Shown in pieces: positions 17,188-25,733 of a stretch of 64,000 nt of DNA. Both the position numbers and the translations under genes were made by a program. The notes below the pieces were generated by a model. The model did not search any database, was not told where the DNA came from, and saw only the letters and a list, made by a program, of their open reading frames with translations. The first letter of the stretch is position 1. Each line of letters starts with the position of its first letter. The DNA is from Phormidesmis sp963789215 (lineage in GTDB: Bacteria > Cyanobacteriota > Cyanobacteriia > Phormidesmidales > Phormidesmidaceae), in assembly GCA_963789215.1 (NCBI GenBank), contig CAWBJY010000014.1, positions 1-64,000 on the forward strand, written 5' to 3'.

Positions 17188-17664
17188 AGAGGGAAAAAGA
17201 GGAGATAAAAAGGAAGAGACAGAGCGGCTGATTTTACTCGCTAATCGTTTTACAGCTTAGCGTAGATGACTTTCCTTTATAGTCCTTCGAAAAGCGTGAT
17301 ATCCACAAAAACGACGGTGTAGGGTATGGCAGTTGCTCAATCGTACTGTTCACCTTATCGCCTTCGTGCCAGAACAGGACAGCTTTGGCAGCACTTTAAA
17401 TCGATGTCCCCACCGCTAAGCTCTTAAAGGAAAAGCAGGTTGCCACAAATGCTACCTAGACACTTAACCTTACGCGCGTTCATCAAGCTGATCGGCTTCT
17501 GCTTGTTAATGTTTAGTATCTACTTACTAGGACATAATGTTTTCTTCACCGCTAATTGTTGTTTCTCCAAACCAAAGAAACAAGCGCCTTAAATCAATAG
17601 TTTAAAGCGCTTGTCATAAATTTATTTGATCATTGAATAGAACAGCTGTTGGTGCAGCTAGACC
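17188..17664. other. Intergenic region, 477 bp
   Basis: Upstream region of the phytochrome operon at its left; a hairpin (17580-17614) for the metallophosphoesterase at its right. No gene seen. Confidence 0.5.
17580..17614 (-). terminator. Hairpin terminator of the metallophosphoesterase gene
   Basis: ACAAGCGC and GCGCTTGT pair, with an inner TTAAA/TTTAA extension around a TCAATAG loop. Read on the minus strand it is followed by TTTCTTTGG. It lies about 50 bp past the stop at 17665. Confidence 0.6.
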
Positions 17665-18561
17665 CTAGCTCTCAAGAGTGAAAAGGGTCATTTCTGGTGG
17701 GCAAAATATGCGGATAGGAATAATACTCATTCCAATGCCAACGTTAACGTAGAGATTATTGCCAGGTTTGCCATAGCCTCTTGCCCAGCCGTCGGCGTAA
17801 ACTTTGTCGCCTTGAGTGAACCTTAGCCAAGACCATTGAGGAGAGTTAGGCAGGCGTATTTGCCCGCCGTGAGTATGACCAGCCATAGCTAACGGGGCTG
17901 TATTTTCAGGAAAAAGCTCGAAGTCGTCCGGATTGTGCATTAGTGCAACCCTGGGGCTGCCTTGTGGGATATCAGCTAGGGCTGCTTTTACGTTGTCCTG
18001 ATCTGCCCAGAGCGAATCAACGGCGGCTAAATATAGCGGCTGGTCGCTGTCTGGTATTTGCATGGCGACGGATTCGTTGTTGAGTACGGTAATGCCAGCT
18101 GCTTTTAGCTCAGATTCTAAGCTACCGGCTAGCTGTGTTGCTGGCTCGGCTTTTTTGCTGCTCATGCCGTAGTCGTGGTTGCCCAAAACTGCATAAGTAG
18201 GGATACCTGCGTCAGCTAGGGGTTTGACAATGCTTACTGCCTGCTGAATTTGGGCTTTAGGAGCAGGTTCAGCATGGTAGATGAAGTCGCCGCTAATCAA
18301 TACGGCGGCGGGGTTGGCGTCAATCATTTCTTCAACGCTACGGCTAGCAGTGCCAGGATTACCTGCCCACATGCCGATTTGAAAGTCTGAAAGCAGACCT
18401 ATCTTCTTCCCTTCCCAATCGGCTGGTAGGTTAGGGATCTCGGCAACTTCATTTCTTGTGTCTAAAAGACGCGGCTCAATGAGCCCCCAAATGGCTAGTA
18501 AGGCTACGGCGCTGCCTAAACCAATAGCCGCATATTTTATTGTCTTCGTAATGGTCTTCAT
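17665..18561 (-). CDS. Metallophosphoesterase, membrane-anchored
   Basis: A 298-aa calcineurin-like phosphoesterase of the YaeI/YkuE-like group. An N-terminal membrane segment (about residues 9-27, AAIGLGSAVALLAIWGL) places the catalytic domain outside the cytoplasm or on the membrane face. Metal motifs in order: LLSDFQIG (the usual DxH appears as DFQ, so the His ligand is replaced by Gln), ISGDFIY, LGNHDYG, MHNPDDFEL, and AGHTHGGQ. Homologues act on lipid pyrophosphates such as UDP-diacylglucosamine or on cell-wall lipids; the substrate here is not known. The DFQ substitution may lower or alter metal binding. Confidence 0.85.
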   Translation of the reverse strand: MKTITKTIKYAAIGLGSAVALLAIWGLIEPRLLDTRNEVAEIPNLPADWEGKKIGLLSDFQIGMWAGNPGTASRSVEEMIDANPAAVLISGDFIYHAEPAPKAQIQQAVSIVKPLADAGIPTYAVLGNHDYGMSSKKAEPATQLAGSLESELKAAGITVLNNESVAMQIPDSDQPLYLAAVDSLWADQDNVKAALADIPQGSPRVALMHNPDDFELFPENTAPLAMAGHTHGGQIRLPNSPQWSWLRFTQGDKVYADGWARGYGKPGNNLYVNVGIGMSIIPIRIFCPPEMTLFTLES

Positions 18562-18913
18562 GGATATAAAATCGATTGTTCTTCATTCTTATTAATTGTA
18601 GGTCTAGAGAACTGAAGAACAAAGCATGGAGAAGCTAGTGTTGATAGTTTTTAAATTTATAAAAGCGAACTTGGTCAAAACTTTTGCTTTTGTCTAATAC
18701 GAGTCTATTTGTATCATAGCTAGACTTAATAAAATTCTAATGAGTCTCGTCATGAGAGTTAGCCTGTTTTAACTTTGTGCGCTGGAATGGCAAATAAAGT
18801 TGAAGGATTTACCTAAAAACGCCAGTTGGGTGATCGTATGAAAGATACTGTTTTTATGCAGGTATGGCCTGTTTGCAATTTTTATACGAGGGCGCTTGTT
18901 AGCGATTAACCCT
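18562..18913. other. Divergent intergenic region, 352 bp
   Basis: AT-rich spacer between the divergent metallophosphoesterase and kinase-thioredoxin genes. It presumably carries both promoters. No repeat or RNA structure stood out. Confidence 0.4.
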
Positions 18914-19801
18914 ATGGATTCTAAACAGATTATTCTCTTGGGGCCTCCGGGCGCGGGGGCCGAAACGCAGGCAATGGCTCTCTCTGAGCGCTGGCGTATT
19001 CCTTATGTTTCTGTGGGGGAGCTGATACGAGCGGAGATTGCTAAGGGCTCCGAGTTGGGTGAGGAGATGAAATCTTCTGTTGAGTTAGGGGAGCTGGTGC
19101 CGGATGCGCTGGTTATGAAGCTGATGCGACGGCGGTTTGAGCAGCCGGATGTGATGTTGGAAGGTTGGATTTTATATGAGTTTCCGCGATCGCTCTCTCA
19201 AGCTCAGTTATTCGATGAGTTTTGGTCTGGGTTTGGGCAGTCGGCGGCTGAGGTGATTTATCTAAAGGCCACAACAGGGGTACTGATGAATCGGCTGATG
19301 ACTGGGCCGAACCCTGATGGCAGCGTGAATGCTATTCGGCAGCGGCTGGAGCAATACCAGGCGAGGGTTGATCCTTTGCTTGACTATTATGAGCAGCGGT
19401 CTCGGTTGAAGACGGTTAATGCTAGTCGGTCTGTGGCTGAGGTGACAAATGAGCTGTCTCAGCTAGGAGACGAGAATGTGGGAGCGGCTCGCTTTATTCG
19501 AGATGAAGTGGAGCTGGATGTATTAGTAGAGCAAGAATCTATTTTGGTAGTGGATTGCGTTGCTTCGTGGTGTGGGCCTTGTAAGTTGGTAACGCCGATG
19601 ATTGACCGGCTAGCTGAGGAAATGGGCGATCGCGCTAGTGTAGTGAAGCTAGATTTTGATAATAATCGGCAGGTTTCTAAGCGGTTTGGGCTAAAGGGAA
19701 TGCCGTCGGTGATGATCTTTAAAGAAGGCGAGCTAGTAACGACTTTGACTGGCGTTAAATCCTATGAGTTGTATAGCTCTATGGTGAAGTCGCTGCTTTA
19801 G
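18914..19801 (+). CDS. Adenylate-kinase-like domain fused to thioredoxin
   Basis: A 295-aa two-domain protein. Residues 1-180 match adenylate kinase: LLGPPGAGAETQAMAL where the P-loop should be GPPGSGKGTQ, ISVGELIRAEI-like YVSVGELIRAEIAKGSELG, EFPRSLSQAQ for the usual GFPR, and the C-terminal RLEQYQARVDPLLDYY helix. The P-loop lysine is Ala16 and the next Gly is Glu17, and the LID is short, so phosphoryl transfer is unlikely. Residues about 195-295 are a complete thioredoxin with active-site WCGPC at 219-223 and the cis-Pro region GMPSVMIF. The start was set at the ATG (MDSKQI); a TTG lies six codons upstream. It may sense nucleotides and control a redox partner (inference). Confidence 0.88.
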   Translation: MDSKQIILLGPPGAGAETQAMALSERWRIPYVSVGELIRAEIAKGSELGEEMKSSVELGELVPDALVMKLMRRRFEQPDVMLEGWILYEFPRSLSQAQLFDEFWSGFGQSAAEVIYLKATTGVLMNRLMTGPNPDGSVNAIRQRLEQYQARVDPLLDYYEQRSRLKTVNASRSVAEVTNELSQLGDENVGAARFIRDEVELDVLVEQESILVVDCVASWCGPCKLVTPMIDRLAEEMGDRASVVKLDFDNNRQVSKRFGLKGMPSVMIFKEGELVTTLTGVKSYELYSSMVKSLL

Positions 19802-19869
19802 CTGAAGGATAGAGAGTACGAACTACCGGTATCAGGACATCGTCAACGCATCAATAGAGGTTTAGTTGT

Positions 19870-20037
19870 ATGGCAAGTTTTGAGAGCAGTTATCCACATA
19901 TTGCAACGCTGCCGACTGTACAGAAAATGATTCTGACATTGGAGAGCACAGGCTTGATTGGGCGAATGGCCGATCAGGCTCACTCGTTGAGCGTTTTTGT
20001 TCCGGTGGAGCGACTGCCAATTTTAATCCGTCCGTGA
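19870..20037 (+). CDS. Short hypothetical protein, 55 aa
   Basis: ATG-started frame MASFESSYPHIATLPTVQKM...ILIRP, between the kinase-thioredoxin gene (69 bp upstream) and the SDR gene (20 bp downstream), same strand. It has a sensible amphipathic composition without membrane segments. It may be a real small gene of this operon or the remnant of a longer gene. No family recognised. Confidence 0.4.
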   Translation: MASFESSYPHIATLPTVQKMILTLESTGLIGRMADQAHSLSVFVPVERLPILIRP

Positions 20038-20057
20038 TCGTTTTGTGAGGGTAGATA

Positions 20058-20789
20058 ATGGAGATACTCGTGGTTGGTGCTAGTGGCGCAACGGGACGAC
20101 TGCTTGTGGAGCAGCTGCTTAATCGGGAGTGCTTGGTTAAAGTGATTGTGCGATCGCTCGAAAACCTACCTAACTCTTTTCGCGATAACGATAGGTTGTC
20201 TATTATTTGTGCAAACGTTTTAGGGCTAAGCGACGATGAGATGGTTCAGCACGTCAGCGGATGCGAAGCGGTGGCTTCTTGCTTGGGGCACACCATGAGC
20301 TTGAAGGGCATTTATGGTCAGCCTCGTAGATTGGTGACTGATGCGGTTCGCCGATTGTGTAACGCAATTAAAATGAGTCGGCCGCAAGCGCCCGTTAAGT
20401 TTGTTCTGATGAATACTGCTGGCAATCGAAATCGCGATCTAGCTGAGCCGATTTCGCTGGCACAAAGAGGTGTAGTTGGGCTTATTCGTCTGCTGGTGCC
20501 ACCCCACGCGGATAATGAGCAGGCTGCGGATTATTTGCGAAATGTTATTGGGCAAAATAGTCCATTTATTGAATGGGTTGCCGTTCGGCCAGATGATTTA
20601 GTTAACGAATTGGAAGTCAGCGGCTATGAAGTTTATGCTTCTCCGACTAGAAGTGCCATCTTTGATGCTGGATCGACTAGCCGAATTAATGTGAGCCACT
20701 TTATGGCTGAGCTGGTTATTCAAGATGCTTTGTGGAAGCGGTGGAGAGGGAAAATGCCAGTTATTTACAACAGTGTCATTTCGGACTAG
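20058..20789 (+). CDS. NAD(P)-binding SDR-like protein (NmrA/YwnB type)
   Basis: A 243-aa Rossmann-fold protein of the atypical short-chain dehydrogenase group. The dinucleotide motif GASGATGR is at residues 7-14, followed by a basic residue after beta-2 (VIVRSLENLP) that favours NADP(H). The classical YxxxK catalytic pair is not evident. The family includes sugar-nucleotide epimerase relatives, flavin reductases and redox sensors. Same strand and close to the kinase-thioredoxin gene, so a redox-related function is possible. Substrate unknown. Confidence 0.82.
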   Translation: MEILVVGASGATGRLLVEQLLNRECLVKVIVRSLENLPNSFRDNDRLSIICANVLGLSDDEMVQHVSGCEAVASCLGHTMSLKGIYGQPRRLVTDAVRRLCNAIKMSRPQAPVKFVLMNTAGNRNRDLAEPISLAQRGVVGLIRLLVPPHADNEQAADYLRNVIGQNSPFIEWVAVRPDDLVNELEVSGYEVYASPTRSAIFDAGSTSRINVSHFMAELVIQDALWKRWRGKMPVIYNSVISD

Positions 20790-20824
20790 GAACGACAAAC
20801 TTCTTTTGCGTCAATAGGGAACGG

Positions 20825-21484
20825 TTACTTGCTGCTTAGAATCGGTAGTGCGCTGATGCATGACAGTTCGTTGGGCTTTGCGAGGATTGCTTGAGCGCCT
20901 GCTTGAATGAGTTCTGCTTTGGAACCGTAGCCCCACAGAACCCCAACTGCAACTACGTTGTTCGCGGTGGCTCCTAAGATGTCGTAGGATCTGTCGCCTA
21001 CCATGATGGCTAATTCGGGTGCGATCGCCTCTGTCTTTAGCAGGTATGCAATTAGCTCTGCTTTTTCGGCGCGTGTACCGTCTAGCTCGCTGCCGTGGAT
21101 AGAGGTAAAGTAGTTGGCTAGCTTAAAGTGCTCTAGAATTTGCCGGGCAAAGACATGTGGTTTTGAGGTGGCTAAATGCAGGGATGCTCCGTTTTGAACG
21201 AGGTGAGCGATCGCTGAATGGATGCCTGGATAGAGTCGATTTTCGAAAAGACCTTGAGTTGAGAATCTAGTTCTGTAATGGGCGATCGCGGCTTCTATTT
21301 TGTGGGGTGAGGGCTGCGGCAATAGCTTAGCGAAGCTATGACTTAATGGCGGGCCGATGCAATCAGTTAGCGTTGCTTCGTCGGGGACGGGCGCGTTGAG
21401 TTGAGTGAGGGCAAAGGCGATACTTTTAGTAATACCGATTTTGGGGTCTGTAAGGGTGCCGTCTAAGTCTAGAAGGATATGCAT
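20825..21484 (-). CDS. HAD-superfamily phosphatase (phosphoglycolate phosphatase-like)
   Basis: A 219-aa HAD hydrolase, starting MHILLDLDGTLTDP; the start at 21484 leaves the motif I nucleophile DLDGT at residues 6-10. Motif II is HLATSKP, motif III the Lys in ARQILEHFKL..., and motif IV VGDRSYDI. The cap insertion between motifs I and II is helical (subfamily IA). Close relatives dephosphorylate 2-phosphoglycolate in photorespiration or act on pyrophosphate/nucleotides; specificity cannot be read from motifs alone. Confidence 0.85.
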   Translation of the reverse strand: MHILLDLDGTLTDPKIGITKSIAFALTQLNAPVPDEATLTDCIGPPLSHSFAKLLPQPSPHKIEAAIAHYRTRFSTQGLFENRLYPGIHSAIAHLVQNGASLHLATSKPHVFARQILEHFKLANYFTSIHGSELDGTRAEKAELIAYLLKTEAIAPELAIMVGDRSYDILGATANNVVAVGVLWGYGSKAELIQAGAQAILAKPNELSCISALPILSSK

Positions 21485-21519
21485 AACAGTAATGGCAGAG
21501 CTGGTAATTGAAAATCGCA

Positions 21520-21542
21520 AAGAGCGTTATAAAAACGCTCTT
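21520..21542. repeat. 9-bp perfect inverted repeat upstream of the HAD gene
   Basis: AAGAGCGTT-ATAAA-AACGCTCTT, 36 bp upstream of the start at 21484. It may be a regulatory dyad in the divergent promoter region or a leader hairpin. Confidence 0.5.
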
Positions 21543-22047
21543 CTCAAGCTTTATTTTCGACTATAGCTATTTTCTCTATTCCTAAAGACTTTCATTTTTA
21601 AGAACGTAAAAATCCGCTCATCTAGGCAAACACGTAATTGAGAAAGCTTTATTTAAGGCAGACTTTAGAATTTCTCAATCTAGGATTTTTCGTGCAAATT
21701 CAAAAATTATTCTCTAGATTAAGGCAGTCAGAATCTATATCTTAAAAGGTCATTCAAGCTCGCTCATTACTGAGTCCATGCAAAAACTAATGCTAGTTCT
21801 TATTCTGAGTCTAAAAAGGTTTATGTAAGTCTAAAAATAGCTACCTGAGTCTTATATAAGACAAACCATGCCCTATTAAGCTACGAAATCCCATTAAAAC
21901 AAGCAGCTACCGATATTGTTTTCTCTTTGTAAGAATTTAGGATTATTAACCCAATATAATAATTAAGACACACATTTCTAGTCTGCTGCTGAGTACTCAC
22001 CTCTTAGCAGATTTTGCACTTAGAGACTTATATATTTAGAGAGATAC
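21543..22047. other. AT-rich divergent upstream region of the desaturase
   Basis: About 500 bp of markedly AT-rich sequence before the desaturase. It contains the 14-bp palindrome GTCTTATATAAGAC (21849-21862) and several GAGTCTxxAAAA-like repeats (about 21795-21860). Long AT-rich leaders are common for cold-induced desaturase genes; cold control here is inference. No gene seen. Confidence 0.45.
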
Positions 22048-22953
22048 ATGCTTCTAGGAAATACATCCCGCGAAAAAAAGCTGCCCACCTCAGCAACAAT
22101 ACATAATCCGCAAAAACAAACGTACTCTCTACCGACACTTATCAGCTACTGGATCGGCCCAGTCCTCATCGTCACCTGTCACATTGGCTCGCTTTTGGCC
22201 TTCTCCACCGGTCTCAGCTTAGGCGCATGGACATGGATCGTCTTTCTGTACTGGATAAGAATGCTTGCTATTACCGGCATCTATCACCGATTACTCACCC
22301 ATAAGGCATACAGCAGCCCCGCCCCTGTTAAATGGATTGGCAGCATCATCGCCTCATCCGCTGGACAAATGGGCCCGAACTGGTGGAAAGCTCATCACGA
22401 AGAGCATCACCGCTTTACAGACAAACCTCAAGACCCTCATTCCTCAGTTCGCGGAATTCAGTGGTCGCACTATCAGTGGCTGCTTTCTAGCAACTTTCTA
22501 CCCACCAAACTTCCCACCGATGTAGAACAAGACATCGTTCTTAAAACCATCGACCGGCTGCACTTTGTCCCCACCTTAGCGCTAGGCCTTCTTTCCTATG
22601 CCATTGGCGGACTCGAATATCTAGCCGCCTTCTTCGTCAGCACAACGATCCTTTTTCATGGCGTAGCCCTAGTCAACTCCGCCTGCCACAAATTTGGCAC
22701 CACCCCCTTCGAAACAGGCGACTTCAGCAAAAACAACGGTGTCGTCGCTGTCCTAACGCTAGGAGAAGGTTGGCACAACTGCCATCACGCGTTCCCTTGG
22801 TCAGCCCGTCAAGGCATCACGCTCGAGAACAATGGAGTAAAGCACTTGCCAGACTTCACTTTTGAATTTATCAAAGTTCTACAGTCAGTGGGGTTGGCAT
22901 CTAAGGTTAAACTGCCGTCAGACCAAGACGTATTGGCTGCTTCTGCAAAATAA
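22048..22953 (+). CDS. desC: Acyl-lipid/acyl-CoA Delta-9-type fatty acid desaturase
   Basis: A 301-aa membrane desaturase that introduces the first double bond into acyl chains of membrane lipids, with ferredoxin as electron donor in cyanobacteria. All three histidine boxes are present: HRLLTH at residues 80-85, HHEEHH at 116-121 and HNCHH at 243-247. Hydrophobic segments lie at about 30-75, 175-205 and nearby. Length and box spacing match DesC. The gene stands alone with its own promoter region and terminator. Position specificity is inferred from the boxes. Confidence 0.9.
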   Translation: MLLGNTSREKKLPTSATIHNPQKQTYSLPTLISYWIGPVLIVTCHIGSLLAFSTGLSLGAWTWIVFLYWIRMLAITGIYHRLLTHKAYSSPAPVKWIGSIIASSAGQMGPNWWKAHHEEHHRFTDKPQDPHSSVRGIQWSHYQWLLSSNFLPTKLPTDVEQDIVLKTIDRLHFVPTLALGLLSYAIGGLEYLAAFFVSTTILFHGVALVNSACHKFGTTPFETGDFSKNNGVVAVLTLGEGWHNCHHAFPWSARQGITLENNGVKHLPDFTFEFIKVLQSVGLASKVKLPSDQDVLAASAK

Positions 22954-22981
22954 AGTCAGCCATCTCAAGTGCTAACTAAAG

Positions 22982-23018
22982 AGCGATCGCTTCCTCCAAA
23001 AAGCGATCGCTTTTTTTT
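22982..23018 (+). terminator. Terminator built from two HIP1 palindromes
   Basis: AGCGATCGCT (22982-22991), loop TCCTCCAAAA, AGCGATCGCT (23002-23011), then an uninterrupted T run. The stem halves are each HIP1 sites, so the genome-wide repeat has been used as a transcription terminator for the desaturase. Confidence 0.8.
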
Positions 23019-23698
23019 GAAAACGTAATCTCGCTAAAAGACTCGCGAGTATTGTTTTAGTCTCAACATAAAAGTAAGAATATGTCTAATAGCTGATTGA
23101 CCAGCGTGTGTTTAGACATGGAGAAATTCTGAACTCCAAGGATTCTTGGTACTCTGTATTGAACAATTTTTCAAGGACAGCAAGCAAGAACAAATGCTGG
23201 AAAAACTGGCTGTGCAGCTAGAGCTATCTGCAGTTATTGCGATCGCCTCAACCAAGCTAAGCGCTCAAACAGCCGCCAGCGCCTGTGACAAGAAACGGCG
23301 TTGCTGCACCAATAAGGCTCATCGCTCGGCTCTCGGTATAGATAAAACAGCTGTGCCGCCTATACAACAGTTTAAGCCTATGGATAGGGCGCTGGCAGTG
23401 ACGATGCCGAGTAGCTAGCCAACGCCTTTTTAGTCCGATAACAACGCGCTGCCGATAGGGTCTAGCTCAATTGCGATCGCTAAAAATCAACCTAAACACG
23501 CCGTAGGGTGTAATGTGGCTCCCAAAAAGCGGCGTCAGCGCCCGCTGAATTATTAATGTGGATGGATGGCCCGTGTATAGAGTTAGGCTCAATTCAGTTC
23601 ACTTAAGACCACGATTGAGACAAAAAAATAAGACTCGCTTGTTTAGACTCAAGACTTGTTGTACCTTAATCAGTCTCATCTTGATACAACACGCTTGA
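23019..23698. other. Intergenic region, 680 bp
   Basis: A frame at 23146-23418 has no convincing start or composition and I do not call it. HIP1 sites occur. Nothing else recognised. Confidence 0.4.
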
Positions 23699-24097
23699 AT
23701 GAATAATCTAGCCATGAATAATCTAGCCGCAGCCGAAGAAAGCATTGTTGTCACCGCCGACAACCAGCTCCTTCCGATAGAATCCGTCCAAAAAATCCTC
23801 AATCGATCTAGAGCCTCTGTTTACCGCTACGCCAACACCCATCAAAGCATCCTCAATCCGCCCTTCGACCCCAAATGCCTCAATCCAGAAGTCCGCAACG
23901 ATAAAGACGCGCCGCTAATGTTTCATCCCAATGAAGTTGCCCGCTTCGCCCAAGACGTTCTAGGCATTAAGCAAGTTACTATCGAAGTCGCTCAACCCAC
24001 CGAAACCGAAACCCACCGGCTTCTAAAAGCAGTCCTTCTTGAAATGCAGACCATCCGAAAACTGCTAGAGCAGTCGCAGCCCAAAGAAGGCTCATAA
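23699..24097 (+). CDS. Conserved cyanobacterial hypothetical, HTH-like
   Basis: A 132-aa protein. The start may be 23699 or the repeated ATG five codons later (23714; MNNLAMNNLA is a duplicated pentapeptide). Residues about 25-50 (LLPIESVQKILNRSRASVYRYAN) look like a helix-turn-helix of the kind found in small DNA-binding proteins. The C-terminal 40 residues (THRLLKAVLLEMQTIRKLLEQ) are an amphipathic helix or coiled coil. A transcriptional role is plausible but unproven. Single gene, no operon partner. Confidence 0.65.
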   Translation: MNNLAMNNLAAAEESIVVTADNQLLPIESVQKILNRSRASVYRYANTHQSILNPPFDPKCLNPEVRNDKDAPLMFHPNEVARFAQDVLGIKQVTIEVAQPTETETHRLLKAVLLEMQTIRKLLEQSQPKEGS

Positions 24098-24182
24098 ACG
24101 CTCAGAGCCTGAGATTTCGCATATACATAGACTATTTACACCGCTTGTCAAGCAATACTGAGTTAGGTAACAATCTGTCAAT

Positions 24183-24286
24183 AGGGGTAGGATCCCCTGT
24201 GCCGAATATCAGGGGCTTAGCTACTATTAAAAAGTAGGTTTGTAAGGCTCAATGCCCTAAGCTGTCCCAGCAAAGATTTTCTTTGC
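24183..24286 (+). ncRNA. Candidate structured RNA or 5' leader
   Basis: Four possible hairpins in about 100 bp upstream of the 60-aa gene: AGGGG/CCCCT (24183-24187 with 24194-24198), CCCCTG/CAGGGG (24194-24199 with 24210-24215), CTACT/AGTAG (24221-24225 with 24233-24237) and GCAAAGA/TCTTTGC (24270-24276 with 24280-24286). The first two are mutually exclusive because both use 24194-24198, as in a switching leader. I do not recognise a known family. Confidence 0.3.
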
Positions 24287-24351
24287 GCATAGCCTAGAGC
24301 AAACGGCGACAAATCCTTTCAGCTCCAATCATTTAGTCTTTATCTCTTCTC

Positions 24352-24534
24352 ATGGAATCTGCGAGTCCCGAACGCCCGTCCGAACCTCCTCCTGGTCACA
24401 TTGCCAACCTCGTTGGTCTAGCGATTGCTACAGTGACACTTGCCCTGCCCCTTTATGCAATCTCCAACTTCAGCGCAGCCCAGGCAGAAGTTCCCCAGCC
24501 GTCCTCATCCGCTTTCATGAGAGCGCAAGAATAA
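24352..24534 (+). CDS. Small single-pass membrane protein, 60 aa
   Basis: Begins MESASPERPSEPPPGHIANLVG. A proline-rich N-terminus is followed by a single hydrophobic helix (about residues 19-40, LVGLAIATVTLALPLYAISNF) and a polar tail. Composition and codon use are coding-like. Function unknown; it could be a small photosystem or membrane-complex subunit, but no family was recognised. Confidence 0.5.
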   Translation: MESASPERPSEPPPGHIANLVGLAIATVTLALPLYAISNFSAAQAEVPQPSSSAFMRAQE

Positions 24535-24716
24535 GAGCAAAAGACAAAAATTAAAAGCGCCGAAATAAGAGCGTTAGAACAAGAACCCCAGAATAAATAC
24601 TTCTACTCACCACACTCCCGTAAAATAGCTAATCGGAGGTGAAGTCTCTGCTGCTTAGCCATTCAGGCAAACGCCGTAGCGCATTCATCCCATTAACGAT
24701 TCAATAGGAGCACACT

Positions 24717-25226
24717 GTGGACTTATCCCGCATTCCCGCGCAGCCCAAACCAGGCATCGTCAACGTCCTCATCGAGATCCCAGCAGGCAGCAAAAACAAA
24801 TACGAATTTGACAAAGACCTTAATGCCTTTGCTCTAGATCGCGTACTGTACTCATCGGTTCAGTACCCCTACGATTACGGCTTCATTCCCAACACCCTCG
24901 CCGACGATGGCGACCCGCTAGACGGCATGGTTATTATGGATCAGCCTACTTTCCCAGGCTGCGTCATTCCCGCCCGTCCTATCGGCATGATGGAAATGAT
25001 CGATGGCGGCGACAGAGACGAAAAAATTCTCTGCGTCCCAGCCGACGACCCTCGCTACGTCAACGTCAAATCCTTAGATGACATCGACGCTCACCGCCTA
25101 GACGAAATCGCAGAATTCTTCCGATCCTACAAAAATTTGGAAAAGAAAGAAACCGAAATTCTTGGCTGGAAAAAGCTAGAAGCTGTACAGCCTCTAATCG
25201 ACGAATGTATTAAAGCTGCGAAGTAA
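24717..25226 (+). CDS. ppa: Inorganic pyrophosphatase
   Basis: A 169-aa family I soluble pyrophosphatase that hydrolyses PPi to phosphate, pulling biosynthetic reactions forward. Active-site signature DGDPLDGMV (about residues 63-71) supplies the Mg-binding aspartates; EIPAGSKNKYEFDK near the N-terminus and YPYDYGFIPNT also fit. The start is GTG at 24717, preceded by AGGAG at 24706-24710 with good spacing. A strong terminator follows. Length is typical. Confidence 0.96.
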   Translation: MDLSRIPAQPKPGIVNVLIEIPAGSKNKYEFDKDLNAFALDRVLYSSVQYPYDYGFIPNTLADDGDPLDGMVIMDQPTFPGCVIPARPIGMMEMIDGGDRDEKILCVPADDPRYVNVKSLDDIDAHRLDEIAEFFRSYKNLEKKETEILGWKKLEAVQPLIDECIKAAK

Positions 25227-25239
25227 TTCGCCCAAAAAG

Positions 25240-25280
25240 CAAAGACCCAGCTGCTTGTAGATTAGTGGCTGGGTCTTTGT
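25240..25280 (+). terminator. Rho-independent terminator of ppa
   Basis: CAAAGACCCAGC pairs with GCTGGGTCTTTG across a 16-nt loop, then TTTT. The tail overlaps the 3' end of the convergent gene at 25282, so it may serve both directions. Confidence 0.85.
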
Positions 25281-25281
25281 T

Positions 25282-25641
25282 TTACTCATCATTAGGATCC
25301 TCACAGGCTAGCCGGTCACCATCCGGATCGCGCTCGATCGTGTAATTAGGTTCGCCAGGAAAAAAGTTCCTCAACCCCAGCTTCAGCAGATCCTCGCAGC
25401 TACCCTCTATATACCCCACATTCAGCTGTGCATCATTCGGTGACAGCGCGTCCGAAATTGCCGCTTCTACAGATTCTTTGGGTTGATTTGGCAACAGCAA
25501 GGCAACGCCCGTTGTTTTCGGATTTGTTGCCACCGAGAAAGCGGTCGAAACAACCATCCAAGCAAAAATACAGCCCGGAATGCCAACCCCTACAGCGTAA
25601 GCAAAACAGCCAACTACCGCCTCTCTTTTTTCTCTCGCCAT
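25282..25641 (-). CDS. Membrane-anchored protein with excalibur-like domain
   Basis: A 119-aa protein. Residues 8-35 form an N-terminal hydrophobic segment (GCFAYAVGVGIPGCIFAWMVV). The C-terminus has the excalibur-type signature: Cys in GSCEDLLKLGLRNF, then DPDGDRLACED, in which the Asp-rich loop resembles an EF-hand-like calcium site. Excalibur domains are extracytoplasmic and often occur in envelope proteins. Gene is convergent with ppa. Precise role unknown. Confidence 0.7.
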   Translation of the reverse strand: MAREKREAVVGCFAYAVGVGIPGCIFAWMVVSTAFSVATNPKTTGVALLLPNQPKESVEAAISDALSPNDAQLNVGYIEGSCEDLLKLGLRNFFPGEPNYTIERDPDGDRLACEDPNDE

Positions 25642-25733
25642 CGTTCCTCACAAACAGTGCTTTTGCATCGTACGCTAACCACTACAAAGGCGATCGCCAT
25701 CAGTCAGCAAACGTTGCATTTATCCTTGCAACA

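Noticed and set aside
23146..23418. A 90-aa protein gene
   Set aside because: No ribosome-binding site, unusual composition and a non-ATG start; it does not resemble a protein.
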